From the NCBI GenBank assembly GCA_038745625.1, contig JBCDLG010000012.1, forward strand, positions 1 through 43,802: DNA of 43,802 bases, in the 5' to 3' direction. The stretch's first letter is position 1. Each line of letters begins with the position of its first letter. Positions 26,550 through 35,590 of the stretch are shown here, one piece after another. The position numbers were made by a program, and so were the translations under genes. The notes beneath the pieces are model-generated. The model made no database searches. It was given only the letters and a program-made list of their open reading frames with translations, and was not told the DNA's origin. Source of the DNA: Parvularcula sp038745625. GTDB taxonomy: Bacteria > Pseudomonadota > Alphaproteobacteria > Caulobacterales > Parvularculaceae.

Positions 26550-29500
26550 TTAGAAGCGATATCGCGCGCCAAAGAGGTAACGCGGCTCAAGCTCTTGGGC
26601 AAACCAGAGCTGCGTTTCGCTCCGGCCGAAGGTGCGGAGATTCTCACCGGTGAGGTTGATGCCCTCGAATGAGAAAACAATGTTGTCCGTCACATCGTAG
26701 CTGATCGCTATGTCGAGCTGGTCAAAAGCTTCCACATAGGTGGGGTTCCGGAAACCGGTACCGCGGTTGGTCGAGGCTAAGAACTCGTCCCGCCAGTTGT
26801 AGGCCAGCGATGCCGAAATCCCGTACTTCTCATAGATCAGCGTGACGTTGGCTGTGTCACTCAAACCAACCAAGGCAAATTGATCCTCGGTCGGATCAGC
26901 GGCATCATCGAACCCGACGTCGCCATCGACATAGGTGTAGCTACCGAAGACGCCGAAGCCGGTGTCACCAAAGAAGTGCTGGCCGGCAACCTCGATACCA
27001 TTGATCGTCGCCTCGCGGTCGTTGATCGGCTGGGTCACCTCGAAGTCGAAGAGCGGATCATCAGCGTTGCCGACAAGATCGAACTGCGCGTTGACCGTGC
27101 CCAGATAGGCAGCATCAACCAGGCCGCCTGTCGAGTTGGCCTGGAACTCGGCAGATGCAGCGCTCACCGAACCAAGGTCGTTGATCAGAGCCGTCATCAC
27201 GAACAGGTTCTCGTCGTTGATGACCGCACCGAGGGCGTTGAGTTCGTCTAGCGCATCCCCCGAGCGGGTTCCGCTAAGACCCGACGACGCGTCAGTCAGA
27301 CCAAAGAGGTTACCGGTCGACTGACCGACACCGACAAAGTTCTTCACGACTTTCTCAAAATAGCCGACGGAGAAGTAGCTCGACTCACCGAAATAGTATT
27401 CGACGGAGACGTCATAATTGTCGGATTCAAGCGGCAAGAGGCTCGCGTTGCCGCGTGAGCCTGTCGCCACGTTCCCCAGCGCTGTGGGCCCCGGAAGACC
27501 GCCCACCGCGTCGCTTGCGAAAAGATTGCCGAACGAGGTTCGAGCGATCGTCTTGCTGTAGGACGTCCGGAACACCAAGCCTTCGCGAAGCTCGACGGAG
27601 AGGTCCACATTCGGCAAGAAATTGTCATAGCCGCCATCGATCGAGAACGCGGTGACGTCAGACCCTGCCTGCACCGTGAAATCATTGTCCGACTGCCACA
27701 CAAAGGCCGTTGGCGCGTTGATATCAGCGCTCGAGGTCACATCTGTGTCTTCATAGCGAAGGCCGGTGTTGAGCCGGGCGGGGCGACCACCGATTTCGAA
27801 CTCCGTTGTGAACTCAGCGAAGAACGAAAGAATGTCTTCTTCTACCGTGTTCGACGACGAACCCGTAGAGAACGGCGCATTACCTTGGCTTTCATAGAGA
27901 GGTGAAAGCGCGCCATAGAGAGCAGCTGCGTCCGCCCGCACACCAAAGCCAAGCGCACCATTCGTCGGTGCTCTGAAGGAATCAAACTGACAGGTCGTGC
28001 AGAACACATCGATAGCGTCAGGCGCAGCGCCGACAGCATCGCCTGGCTGGGTCGCAGCCCAGTCGCCAAGGATCTGACGCGATGTTGCGCCGTTCGTGGT
28101 GTTTTCCACCGAGCGGTAGTTGAAGCCCACCATCAGGGTCGAACGGTCATCGATTTCCCAGACGCCACGCAGATCGATCTCATCAACCTCGTTGGTCTGG
28201 TCGACCGAGGTTAGGTTCGCCACGGTTGAGCTGACGTCTTGGAGATCGAGAACCCCGTCGCCATTCGAGTTGAACGAGTCATCGAATAGCACCTGTTGGA
28301 ATGGAATATCGTTGCTGTTGAACGAAACCGAGTGCTGGGTCACGACAGGTGCTGCGAGACCCACAGCAAACTGCGACTGACCATCCGGCGCATCGGGCGA
28401 CGACGTGGCCTCTGACGTGTGCGCATCAAGGATGACCGTGATGTTCTCTGCGACATCCCACTCCGCGTTGAAGCCGAACGATTCAAGCTCTTCTTCAGTC
28501 TCCCGTAGAACCGAGGTCACAGCGTAGTCTTTGACCGGGTTCAGGCTCTCCTGGAGGAAGATGGCCGAGCCGATAGCTTGGTTGCCGTCGAAGGTGACGT
28601 CCGTAAACGGCCGGTTGAACCAGTTCGAAACTTCAGCGCGCACCTCTTCTTCTTGGTTCTGAGCATAGGTGTAGTCGGTCGTCAGACGAAGGGTCTCGGT
28701 TGGCTGGAACTGCAAGACGACCTGACCGTTAAACCGCTCCCGCGAGATGTCTGAGAAGAAGTAGCGGCTGTCGCGCGGGATAGCGACGAGGGCTGACGGA
28801 TCTGTTGGTGCGTTGGAGATGTTGGTCGAGCCAGTGACCAAACCGCTGTCTGGATCCAGGAATTCATCGACGGTGAAGATGTTCCATGAGGCCACCGATG
28901 AACTCGCAGCGCCACTGTCGCGTTCTTGGTAACTGCCAAACACCGAGATACCGAAACGCGCTTGATCGTCGGTCCAGCTCACAATGCCTGAGATCTCTGG
29001 CGTAACGTCATCGCCGTCATCACCGACACTGGTGTCCACCAACGCCTTAGCACCGATGCTGCCGCGGAACCCAGGATTATCGAGTGGTCGGTTTGTCCGT
29101 ACATTGACGGTCGCACCAAGTCCGCCCGATGCGATGCCTGCGCGGCCCGACTTGTAAACCTCAAGAGCCTGAACGCCTTCCGCCGCAAGGTTCTGGAAGT
29201 CGAAGGAACGGCTCGAACCGCTGGTGTTGGTCTCGTCGCTACCGACAAACTGCACATTGGCGGTCGGCATCGTCCGGCCATTGAGCGTCACCAAGTTAAA
29301 CTCTGAGCCAAAGCCGCGAACCGTGACCTCCGAACCCTCACCGTTCACCCGGTTGATGGCAACGCCGGGGATCCGCTGGAGCGATTCAGCAAGGTTGGTG
29401 TTGGGGAAGCGTCCAATGTCCTGCGCTGTGATCGTGTCGAGAATGCCGTTGGCATCGCGTTTCAGATCGGCAGATTTCTCGAGGGATGCCCGAATGCCGC

Positions 29501-29651
29501 TGACCACGATGACGTCGCCATCATCGTCATCTTGTGCCGCGGCGACGCTGGCAAACGAGGCCACCACCATCGACGACGCGCCGAGCATCAACGCCGCACG
29601 CCGTTGGCGCGCCATGCCTGCTCGGTCACGCGAATTCACAAAACCTTCCAT
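26550..29651 (-). CDS. TonB-dependent outer-membrane receptor (Xanthomonas/Caulobacter type)
   Basis: Protein of 1033 aa. A signal peptide runs to about residue 39 (SFASVAAA before Q-D). A TonB-box-like DVIVVSG follows, then the plug domain (DTITAQDIGRFPNTNLAESL, RIPGVAINR, VTVRGFG, LNGR). The rest is a beta-barrel ending in RYLFGARYRF with the terminal aromatic. Receptors of this type take up sugars or other large substrates across the outer membrane using TonB energy. Divergent from the GH3 glucohydrolase gene, so a beta-glucan oligosaccharide is the most likely ligand, by inference. Strong ribosome site AAAGGAGG before the ATG. A LacI-type operator lies 184 nt upstream. Confidence 0.95.
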   Translation of the reverse strand: MEGFVNSRDRAGMARQRRAALMLGASSMVVASFASVAAAQDDDDGDVIVVSGIRASLEKSADLKRDANGILDTITAQDIGRFPNTNLAESLQRIPGVAINRVNGEGSEVTVRGFGSEFNLVTLNGRTMPTANVQFVGSDETNTSGSSRSFDFQNLAAEGVQALEVYKSGRAGIASGGLGATVNVRTNRPLDNPGFRGSIGAKALVDTSVGDDGDDVTPEISGIVSWTDDQARFGISVFGSYQERDSGAASSSVASWNIFTVDEFLDPDSGLVTGSTNISNAPTDPSALVAIPRDSRYFFSDISRERFNGQVVLQFQPTETLRLTTDYTYAQNQEEEVRAEVSNWFNRPFTDVTFDGNQAIGSAIFLQESLNPVKDYAVTSVLRETEEELESFGFNAEWDVAENITVILDAHTSEATSSPDAPDGQSQFAVGLAAPVVTQHSVSFNSNDIPFQQVLFDDSFNSNGDGVLDLQDVSSTVANLTSVDQTNEVDEIDLRGVWEIDDRSTLMVGFNYRSVENTTNGATSRQILGDWAATQPGDAVGAAPDAIDVFCTTCQFDSFRAPTNGALGFGVRADAAALYGALSPLYESQGNAPFSTGSSSNTVEEDILSFFAEFTTEFEIGGRPARLNTGLRYEDTDVTSSADINAPTAFVWQSDNDFTVQAGSDVTAFSIDGGYDNFLPNVDLSVELREGLVFRTSYSKTIARTSFGNLFASDAVGGLPGPTALGNVATGSRGNASLLPLESDNYDVSVEYYFGESSYFSVGYFEKVVKNFVGVGQSTGNLFGLTDASSGLSGTRSGDALDELNALGAVINDENLFVMTALINDLGSVSAASAEFQANSTGGLVDAAYLGTVNAQFDLVGNADDPLFDFEVTQPINDREATINGIEVAGQHFFGDTGFGVFGSYTYVDGDVGFDDAADPTEDQFALVGLSDTANVTLIYEKYGISASLAYNWRDEFLASTNRGTGFRNPTYVEAFDQLDIAISYDVTDNIVFSFEGINLTGENLRTFGRSETQLWFAQELEPRYLFGARYRF

Positions 29652-29834
29652 GGGTTCCTCCTTTACCCGTTATTCTTATTTATACGGACGGACCGAAATC
29701 CGCTGAGCTTCCGCATCAGACCGTTCTGTTGCCATCACGCATTTCTTGCGCCGATCGAGGAGGAGGGAGCCGCCACAAAACCGCCGGCCGCCCCATGCTG
29801 AGCCACCCCGCCTCTGCCCTCTCGACGCGCGCGA

Positions 29835-29850
29835 TTGACAACGTTGACAA
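29835..29850. promoter_or_regulatory. LacI-type operator, copy 3 (TonB receptor)
   Basis: TTGACAACGTTGACAA, one mismatch from TTGACAACGTTGTCAA. It is 184 nt upstream of the receptor start and far (354 nt) from the GH3 start, so it more likely serves the receptor operon. Confidence 0.7.
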
Positions 29851-30099
29851 TCGGACATACCGCTAGCAACAGCTGAGGCCCTCGGCCACCCCCCGAACTG
29901 CATTGAAAGAGATTATTTGTCACTTTCGCCTGCCAACTGAAGCAAAAAGACAACGGTCATAGACATATATGATCAAGCGCCTCCTCTTTTCACGATCTTG
30001 AGCTTTCTTTTTCGTAAGCGCACAAGCCCAGCTTCTTTGCGCGCTGCAGCATTTCAAACCCCGAGATGTCATCGATCGACAAGGATTCACATCAAGCAC

Positions 30100-30129
30100 T
30101 TGTCTTACGTTGTCAGTCGCTGGCATAGA
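30100..30129 (+). promoter_or_regulatory. Candidate GH3 promoter
   Basis: TTGTCT (30100-30105), an 18-nt spacer, then CATAGA (30124-30129), 75 nt before the GH3 start. Both hexamers are partial matches. The half-operator falls inside the spacer, where a bound repressor would block RNA polymerase. Confidence 0.35.
30101..30116. promoter_or_regulatory. LacI-type half-operator, copy 4 (GH3)
   Basis: The right half ACGTTGTCA (30107-30115) is exact against TTGACAACGTTGTCAA; the left half is degenerate. A weaker site than the other four, and it could be chance. Confidence 0.4.
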
Positions 30130-30143
30130 CTTACTGTCAGTCT

Positions 30144-30160
30144 GCTCGCCGCCGGCGAGC
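30144..30160 (+). promoter_or_regulatory. Leader hairpin before GH3 gene
   Basis: GCTCGCC (30144-30150) pairs with GGCGAGC (30154-30160) around GCC, 43 nt before the start codon. There is no T-run, so it is not a terminator; it may stabilise the mRNA 5' end or be incidental in GC-rich DNA. Confidence 0.35.
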
Positions 30161-30203
30161 GCGCGTCGCCAAAGAGCGAATGGTTGAAGGGCGGAGGAAT
30201 CGG

Positions 30204-32735
30204 ATGGCTTTGGTGGGATACAAAATGGGCGGTCTTGCGGCAGCGACCCTGGCGATCATGGCTGTCGGCTGTACGGAACAACCGGGCGCTCCAGCAACGC
30301 CGCAGCCGGAAATCACGGAGATCGAGACGGGTACGGTCGATGCTGACACCTGGCCGAGCCTTGCAACCCCGCCGCTCGATCCCGCGATCGAAGCACATGT
30401 TGACGATATCATAAGCCGCATGACGCTTGAGCAGAAAGTCGGCCAAGTGATCCAAGCCGACAGCAATTCCGTGACGCCTGAGCAGGTCAAGGCCTATCGT
30501 CTCGGCTCGGTCTTAAGCGGCGGCAACAGCGCGCCCGGACCGCTGCCCTATGCCGACACCGAGGGTTGGCTCAAGGCCGCCGACGCTTTCTTCGCCGCCT
30601 CGCTGGATCCAGAAGGCGTGGAGATCGCGATCCCCATCATCTGGGGCATTGATGCCGTTCATGGGCACACCAACCTTCTTGGTGCGACGGTGTTCCCTCA
30701 TAATATTGGCCTCGGCGCGGCCAACAATCCTGACCTGATCGAAGAGATCGCGCGGATCACGGCGCTCGAACTCTCCGTCTCCGGTCATGACTGGACCTTC
30801 GCGCCCACCCTCGCCGTCCCGCAGAACGACAGATGGGGACGCACCTATGAGGGTTTCTCCGAAGACCCAGCAATTGTTGCGTCCTATGGCGACCGGATTG
30901 TGTACGGCTTGCAAGGTGTTGCGGGAACGGACGATTTCATGGGCACCGGCCGTGTTATCTCAAGCGCCAAGCACTTTCTCGGCGATGGCGGGACCACGGA
31001 CGGGATCGATCAGGGCGATACAGAGGTGAGTGAGGCCGCGCTTCGCGACATCCATGGTGCGGGCTATGTCACCGCCGTGGAAGCTGGTGTGCAGACGGTG
31101 ATGGCGAGCTTTTCCGCATGGAATGGCCAGCGCATGCATGGCCACAAAGAACTGCTGACGGATGTCCTCAAAGACCAAATGAACTTCCAGGGCTTCGTCA
31201 TCGGCGACTGGAACGGACACGGATTGATCGAAGGCTGCACGGCAACCGATTGTCCGCAGTCGCTCAATGCTGGCCTCGATATGTATATGGCTCCAGACAG
31301 TTGGGAGGGGCTTTGGCATTCCACCCTCGCCCATGTGCAGTCCGGCACGATACCGATGAAGCGGCTCGATGATGCGGTCAGGCGCATCTTGCGGGTGAAA
31401 GTGGCCTCTGGGGTTTTCGAGGCAGCCCTTCCCAGTGAGCGGCCCTTAGCTGGCAATCTCTCCCTCCTCGCCGCACCGGAGCATCGCGCCGTGGCCCGTC
31501 AGGCGGTCCGCGAATCCCTCGTGCTTCTCAAAAACGAAGGCCAAGTGCTGCCGTTGCCGCCAACCGCGACGGTGCTGGTCGTTGGTGACGGCGCGGATGA
31601 TATCAGCAAGGTGGCTGGCGGCTGGACCCTGTCCTGGCAAGGCGGCGGCTATCCCAATGATCAGTTTCCTAACGGCCAGACCATTCTCTCAGCGATTGAA
31701 GAGGTGGTCGGGCCCGCTGGCGGTGAGGTCATCTACGTCCCCCACGGAGAAACGGACATCGACGCTGACGTCGTTGTGGCGATCTACGGCGAAGATCCCT
31801 ATGCAGAGTTCCAGGGAGATCGATCGAATGTCGATTTCGTGCCCAACGGGTTTGATCCGCAAACCCTAACATCGTTCCAAGAACAAGGCACGCCCGTCGT
31901 CTCGGTTTTCGTCTCCGGCCGGCCGCTTTGGACCAATCCTGAGCTGAACGTCTCTGATGCCTTCATCGCGGCTTGGCTTCCAGGCAGCGAAGGCGGCGGT
32001 ATCGCAGACATGCTGTTCCGGACCGATGACAGCTATGACTTCACCGGCCGCCTGTCATTCTCGTGGCCGAAAACAGCCGCCCAGGCCGAGCTCAACCCAA
32101 CCGATCCCAAGTACGACCCGCTTTTCCCTTTAGGCTTCGGTCTATCCTATGCGGACGATGTCGAGCTGGGAGCGCTGAGCACCGAGTCAGGCCTCGACGC
32201 GGGCGCAACGGCGGAGGGCGGTCCTCTCTTCGCACGCGGAACACTTTCTGAATCCGTAACGTTGGCCGCTGATGGGAAGAGCATCGATCTCCTGCCCTAC
32301 GAAAACGAGGCCTTGACCGTTCGCCGCGTGGATTACCAAGCGCAGGAAGACTCGCTCTCGGTGGCCTTCAGTGCCCCTTCGGCTCTCACATTTGTCAGTG
32401 GCGCTCCCATGGATCTTGCGCGTCAGAGCAATGGCGGCATGGAGCTGGCGATGACCGCACGGGTCCTTGGCCCAGAGGTGCCCCTCAGCATCGGGATGGG
32501 ATGCGCCGACCACACAGACGCGAGCTGTAGCGGGTCGGTTCCTGTCACGCTCGACGATCAGTGGGCAGAGACACGGATCAGCCTTTCCTGTTTCGCTGAA
32601 CGGGGGGCGCCGATGGCGGCTATTGAGACCATTCTCGCCGTGTCCGGAACGACCGGACAAGAGCTTCAGATCGCCGAGATCACGTTTAAATCGGATATCG
32701 ACGCGACCCAAGATTGCGGCGACGTCCGCGGATAA
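30204..32735 (+). CDS. GH3-family glucan glucohydrolase, lipoprotein (ExoP-like)
   Basis: Protein of 843 aa. The N-terminus MALVGYKMGGLAAATLAIMAVGC has a hydrophobic stretch ending in a lipobox-like AVGC, so it is probably a lipid-anchored envelope protein. The catalytic TIM-barrel runs to about residue 400, with WGIDAVHGHTN, RTYEGFSEDP, SSAKHFLGDG and the nucleophile D335 in FVIGDWNGHG. A second domain with LVLLKNEG and SGRPLW follows. The 200-residue C-terminal extension is like that of marine exo-1,3/1,4-beta-glucanase ExoP. It releases glucose from beta-glucans or cello-oligosaccharides. The ATG at 30204 has GGAGG six nt upstream; an ATG at 30180 lacks this. Confidence 0.93.
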   Translation: MALVGYKMGGLAAATLAIMAVGCTEQPGAPATPQPEITEIETGTVDADTWPSLATPPLDPAIEAHVDDIISRMTLEQKVGQVIQADSNSVTPEQVKAYRLGSVLSGGNSAPGPLPYADTEGWLKAADAFFAASLDPEGVEIAIPIIWGIDAVHGHTNLLGATVFPHNIGLGAANNPDLIEEIARITALELSVSGHDWTFAPTLAVPQNDRWGRTYEGFSEDPAIVASYGDRIVYGLQGVAGTDDFMGTGRVISSAKHFLGDGGTTDGIDQGDTEVSEAALRDIHGAGYVTAVEAGVQTVMASFSAWNGQRMHGHKELLTDVLKDQMNFQGFVIGDWNGHGLIEGCTATDCPQSLNAGLDMYMAPDSWEGLWHSTLAHVQSGTIPMKRLDDAVRRILRVKVASGVFEAALPSERPLAGNLSLLAAPEHRAVARQAVRESLVLLKNEGQVLPLPPTATVLVVGDGADDISKVAGGWTLSWQGGGYPNDQFPNGQTILSAIEEVVGPAGGEVIYVPHGETDIDADVVVAIYGEDPYAEFQGDRSNVDFVPNGFDPQTLTSFQEQGTPVVSVFVSGRPLWTNPELNVSDAFIAAWLPGSEGGGIADMLFRTDDSYDFTGRLSFSWPKTAAQAELNPTDPKYDPLFPLGFGLSYADDVELGALSTESGLDAGATAEGGPLFARGTLSESVTLAADGKSIDLLPYENEALTVRRVDYQAQEDSLSVAFSAPSALTFVSGAPMDLARQSNGGMELAMTARVLGPEVPLSIGMGCADHTDASCSGSVPVTLDDQWAETRISLSCFAERGAPMAAIETILAVSGTTGQELQIAEITFKSDIDATQDCGDVRG

Positions 32736-32830
32736 GATCACGCCGCTACCCGTTGTGATGAGCCGACATTGCATGGTTCGGCCAAGCGGTTGCGCTGGCG
32801 CGATGGCGCTCCGGCGTTTAAAGCGGGCCC

Positions 32831-35590
32831 ATGGCTGATCCGACTTCTTATGACCGCCGTGCTCTCGAAGCTCGCCTCACCGCCCTGCGCGGCGAGCTGG
32901 AAACCGACCCTCTCGCCAACCCGGTCAGGCGGCTTGGATATGAGCTTTCGAAAGCCCTTGAGGCGGGCGAGCTGACACTGGCGGATACAGAAGCGCTGAT
33001 TTTTGAGCTGTCGTGCAAGGCCGTTCAGCAGCGCCGCAGCGAGGCCAAAGCCTATCTTGGGAACGAGAGCAGCCTTGACGACGCGATTGCTCACCTGACG
33101 GAGGGTTGTGAGACGGAGGAAGCTTTTCGGGCGCGCCTTGCTCGACCGACCGAGACGGTTGTGTTCACCGGGCACCCCACCTTTGCGATGACCAAAGAGG
33201 GTGTGGCCTCGATCTTGTCCGAAGGCGACACGGCGCCCGCTACAACGATCCGAACATCGATCAGTCTAGCCGACGAGCATGATGAGGCCTGCCGCGCACT
33301 CCGTTTCGCTGGCGACGCTGTGGCATCGGCGTCGCGCGCCGCTTTGACGATGGCGCATCAGCGGTTTGGTGAGGGTTTTCGCAGCATGCTGCCCGCACCG
33401 GTCAGCATTGCGACCTGGGTTGGCTATGATCTCGATGGTCGCCAGGATATCGGCTGGGAACGGATCATCCTGCACCGATTGGCGGAGAAGAGGATCGCGC
33501 TCGCCGACTACATCGCGCGGCTTGAACCGCTGCGATCGAACCCGGCGGCAGAGCAAAGCCTCGCCACACTGAAAGCTGGTCTAGCGCGGACCGAGGCGGA
33601 GCTCGCGGGTTTTTCGGACGAGGAGGCACTGAAGACGAAAGAAGGCCTCGTTGCTGCGGCGAACCGTCTGACGGCGGATGGCGACGACCGCTTGGTGTCG
33701 CTCAATGGGATCATCAAGGTTCTTCAGGAAGCAGCAAAAACGGCTGATGCGAAAGAGGCGATTGAGCTTCTTACTGCCGCTAGCCTCATGGCCATCCGCG
33801 GGCTGGGGGTTGGCGAAATCCATTTCCGTCTGAACGCGTCGCAAATTCGCAACGCGGCGCGGTCCGTGTTGCCGCTTCACCCGGGCGCCGATCTTTTCGG
33901 GCGTTCAGCTCTCACCGCAGTGAACGACGCGATCGCCAATGTGCAGCCGATGCGGGTCAATTTCGGGAGCCTGGCGGCGGAGACGTCGTCCGCCCGGCGC
34001 ATTGCCATCGCGGCCGCGCAAATCATCAAGCATATCGATGCTGACACACCCATCCGTCTGCTGATCGCTGAATGCGAGAATCCGCTCACGGTTTTAACGG
34101 CGATCTTTCTTGCCAAACGGTATGGCGCCGCCCATGCGGTTGATATCTGCCCGCTGTTCGAAACGGCGCCCAGTTTCGAGCGGAGCCGACGGATCCTGTC
34201 CCTACTTCTCGAGCAGAAAGCGTTTCAGGATCAGGTGAGCGCGCGCGGACGGGTCGCGATCGAAGCAGGTTTCTCTGATGCGGGCCGTTTCATGGGGCAA
34301 CTCCCCGCCGGCCTCGCCATCGAAAGACTTCAAATTCAGCTTGCTGATGAAATGGCAGCCAAAGGTCTCGACCATCTCGAGGCGGTCGTCTTCAACACCC
34401 ATGGCGAGAGCATGGGACGCGGCGGCCACCCCGGCTCCATCAAGGACCGCAGCCAGTACATTATGAGCCCCCATGCAAGGGAGCAGTTTCGCGCCAAGGG
34501 CATTCGCCTCGTCCACGAGTCAAGCTTTCAGGGCGGGGACGGATTTTCCTGGTTCAACTCCAAGGACAATGCCGAAGCCGTCGTCTCTGGCCTTCTCCGC
34601 GCCGTTCCCACAACGCCGCCTGAGGCCGTCGACCCCTTTTACCAGCGCACCGAAGCGAGCATCGACTTTTTCAACTTCATCAAGGACAGACAGAAGGATC
34701 TCTTCCACTTTGCCGGGCTTGCCAGCGTTGTCATGGGCCCTGGGCTCGCGATGCTACCGATCGCCGGGTCACGCAAGACCAAACGCCAGTTTGATCGCTC
34801 CACGGAAGAAGATCTCAGCCTGCGCCGCATTCGCGCCATTTCGCACAATGGCAGTCTCGAGCAGATCGGCTATCTCGCCAATATCCACGAGGGGGTCGGC
34901 GATGCGATCGCGACGGAACCGGAAGCCTATACGGATCTTTCCAAGACATCCGACCGGTTCCACCGATTGATGGCTTTGGTCGCCCGCGCGACCGAGCTTT
35001 CGGATATGAAGACGCTGATCGCCTATATGAAGCTCTATGACGGCTCGTTCTGGGCGACACGTCCGATCAATGGACGCGAGCCGCACACGGAGCAGGCATG
35101 CGGAAACCTGGCACACCAATTGGCAGAGGATCGCCGCTATTTCGATGCTTTGCAGACAGCTGCGCGCCTCAGGCCCAGCGTCATCGCTCTCAAGCGTGCC
35201 CTCAGCGATATGGGCTTCGCCATCCAGACGATGCCGCCGCTGAACCTCGACCTCCTGCATGCGGTGCGGCTCGCGCTGATCCAACACATGTTCCTGATCG
35301 CCGGGAAACTGCCCGCCTTCTCGGGTGCCTCCGGCTTTTCGCGGGAAGAGGTCTTCAGCGATATCCTGGCGCTCAACATCGCCAGTGCAGCCCAGCGCCT
35401 GCGCGAAGGCTTCCCGCAAGCCGAAGGCCAAAGCATGCTCGATAGCTTTGCCGAGCCTGCGGATCAGCCGAGCACGGATCAGCGCTATGCCTCCGTCGCG
35501 ACCGACACGATTGCCCCTTTGGAGCGAGCCTTTGAGCAGTGTCAGCGCATCAGCCTCGCCGTGTCCCACCATTTCCGCGCGATCGGCTGA
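32831..35590 (+). CDS. ppc: Phosphoenolpyruvate carboxylase, divergent form
   Basis: Protein of 919 aa. Core PEPC blocks are recognisable but altered. VFTGHPTFAM (H115) stands for VFTAHPTE. GFSDAGRFMG (D483, R486) stands for GYSDSNKDGG, so the usual lysine is arginine. ESMGRGGHPGS (R530) keeps the catalytic arginine. The C-terminus ends SHHFRAIG in place of the conserved QNTG. PEPC makes oxaloacetate from PEP and bicarbonate to refill the TCA cycle, which suits an ED organism with pyruvate kinase nearby. The changes leave activity or regulation in some doubt. There is no strong ribosome site before the ATG at 32831. Its TGA directly abuts the stop of the convergent gntP gene. Confidence 0.82.
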   Translation: MADPTSYDRRALEARLTALRGELETDPLANPVRRLGYELSKALEAGELTLADTEALIFELSCKAVQQRRSEAKAYLGNESSLDDAIAHLTEGCETEEAFRARLARPTETVVFTGHPTFAMTKEGVASILSEGDTAPATTIRTSISLADEHDEACRALRFAGDAVASASRAALTMAHQRFGEGFRSMLPAPVSIATWVGYDLDGRQDIGWERIILHRLAEKRIALADYIARLEPLRSNPAAEQSLATLKAGLARTEAELAGFSDEEALKTKEGLVAAANRLTADGDDRLVSLNGIIKVLQEAAKTADAKEAIELLTAASLMAIRGLGVGEIHFRLNASQIRNAARSVLPLHPGADLFGRSALTAVNDAIANVQPMRVNFGSLAAETSSARRIAIAAAQIIKHIDADTPIRLLIAECENPLTVLTAIFLAKRYGAAHAVDICPLFETAPSFERSRRILSLLLEQKAFQDQVSARGRVAIEAGFSDAGRFMGQLPAGLAIERLQIQLADEMAAKGLDHLEAVVFNTHGESMGRGGHPGSIKDRSQYIMSPHAREQFRAKGIRLVHESSFQGGDGFSWFNSKDNAEAVVSGLLRAVPTTPPEAVDPFYQRTEASIDFFNFIKDRQKDLFHFAGLASVVMGPGLAMLPIAGSRKTKRQFDRSTEEDLSLRRIRAISHNGSLEQIGYLANIHEGVGDAIATEPEAYTDLSKTSDRFHRLMALVARATELSDMKTLIAYMKLYDGSFWATRPINGREPHTEQACGNLAHQLAEDRRYFDALQTAARLRPSVIALKRALSDMGFAIQTMPPLNLDLLHAVRLALIQHMFLIAGKLPAFSGASGFSREEVFSDILALNIASAAQRLREGFPQAEGQSMLDSFAEPADQPSTDQRYASVATDTIAPLERAFEQCQRISLAVSHHFRAIG

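Larger units (their letters stand above)
29652..30203. other. Divergent intergenic region, TonB receptor versus GH3 gene
   Basis: A 552-nt gap holding an operator copy (29835-29850), a half-operator within a candidate GH3 promoter (30100-30129) and a leader hairpin (30144-30160). Several overlapping short frames run through it but have no ribosome sites or motifs. The receptor side has a leader of up to about 180 nt with no clear promoter hexamers. Confidence 0.5.
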
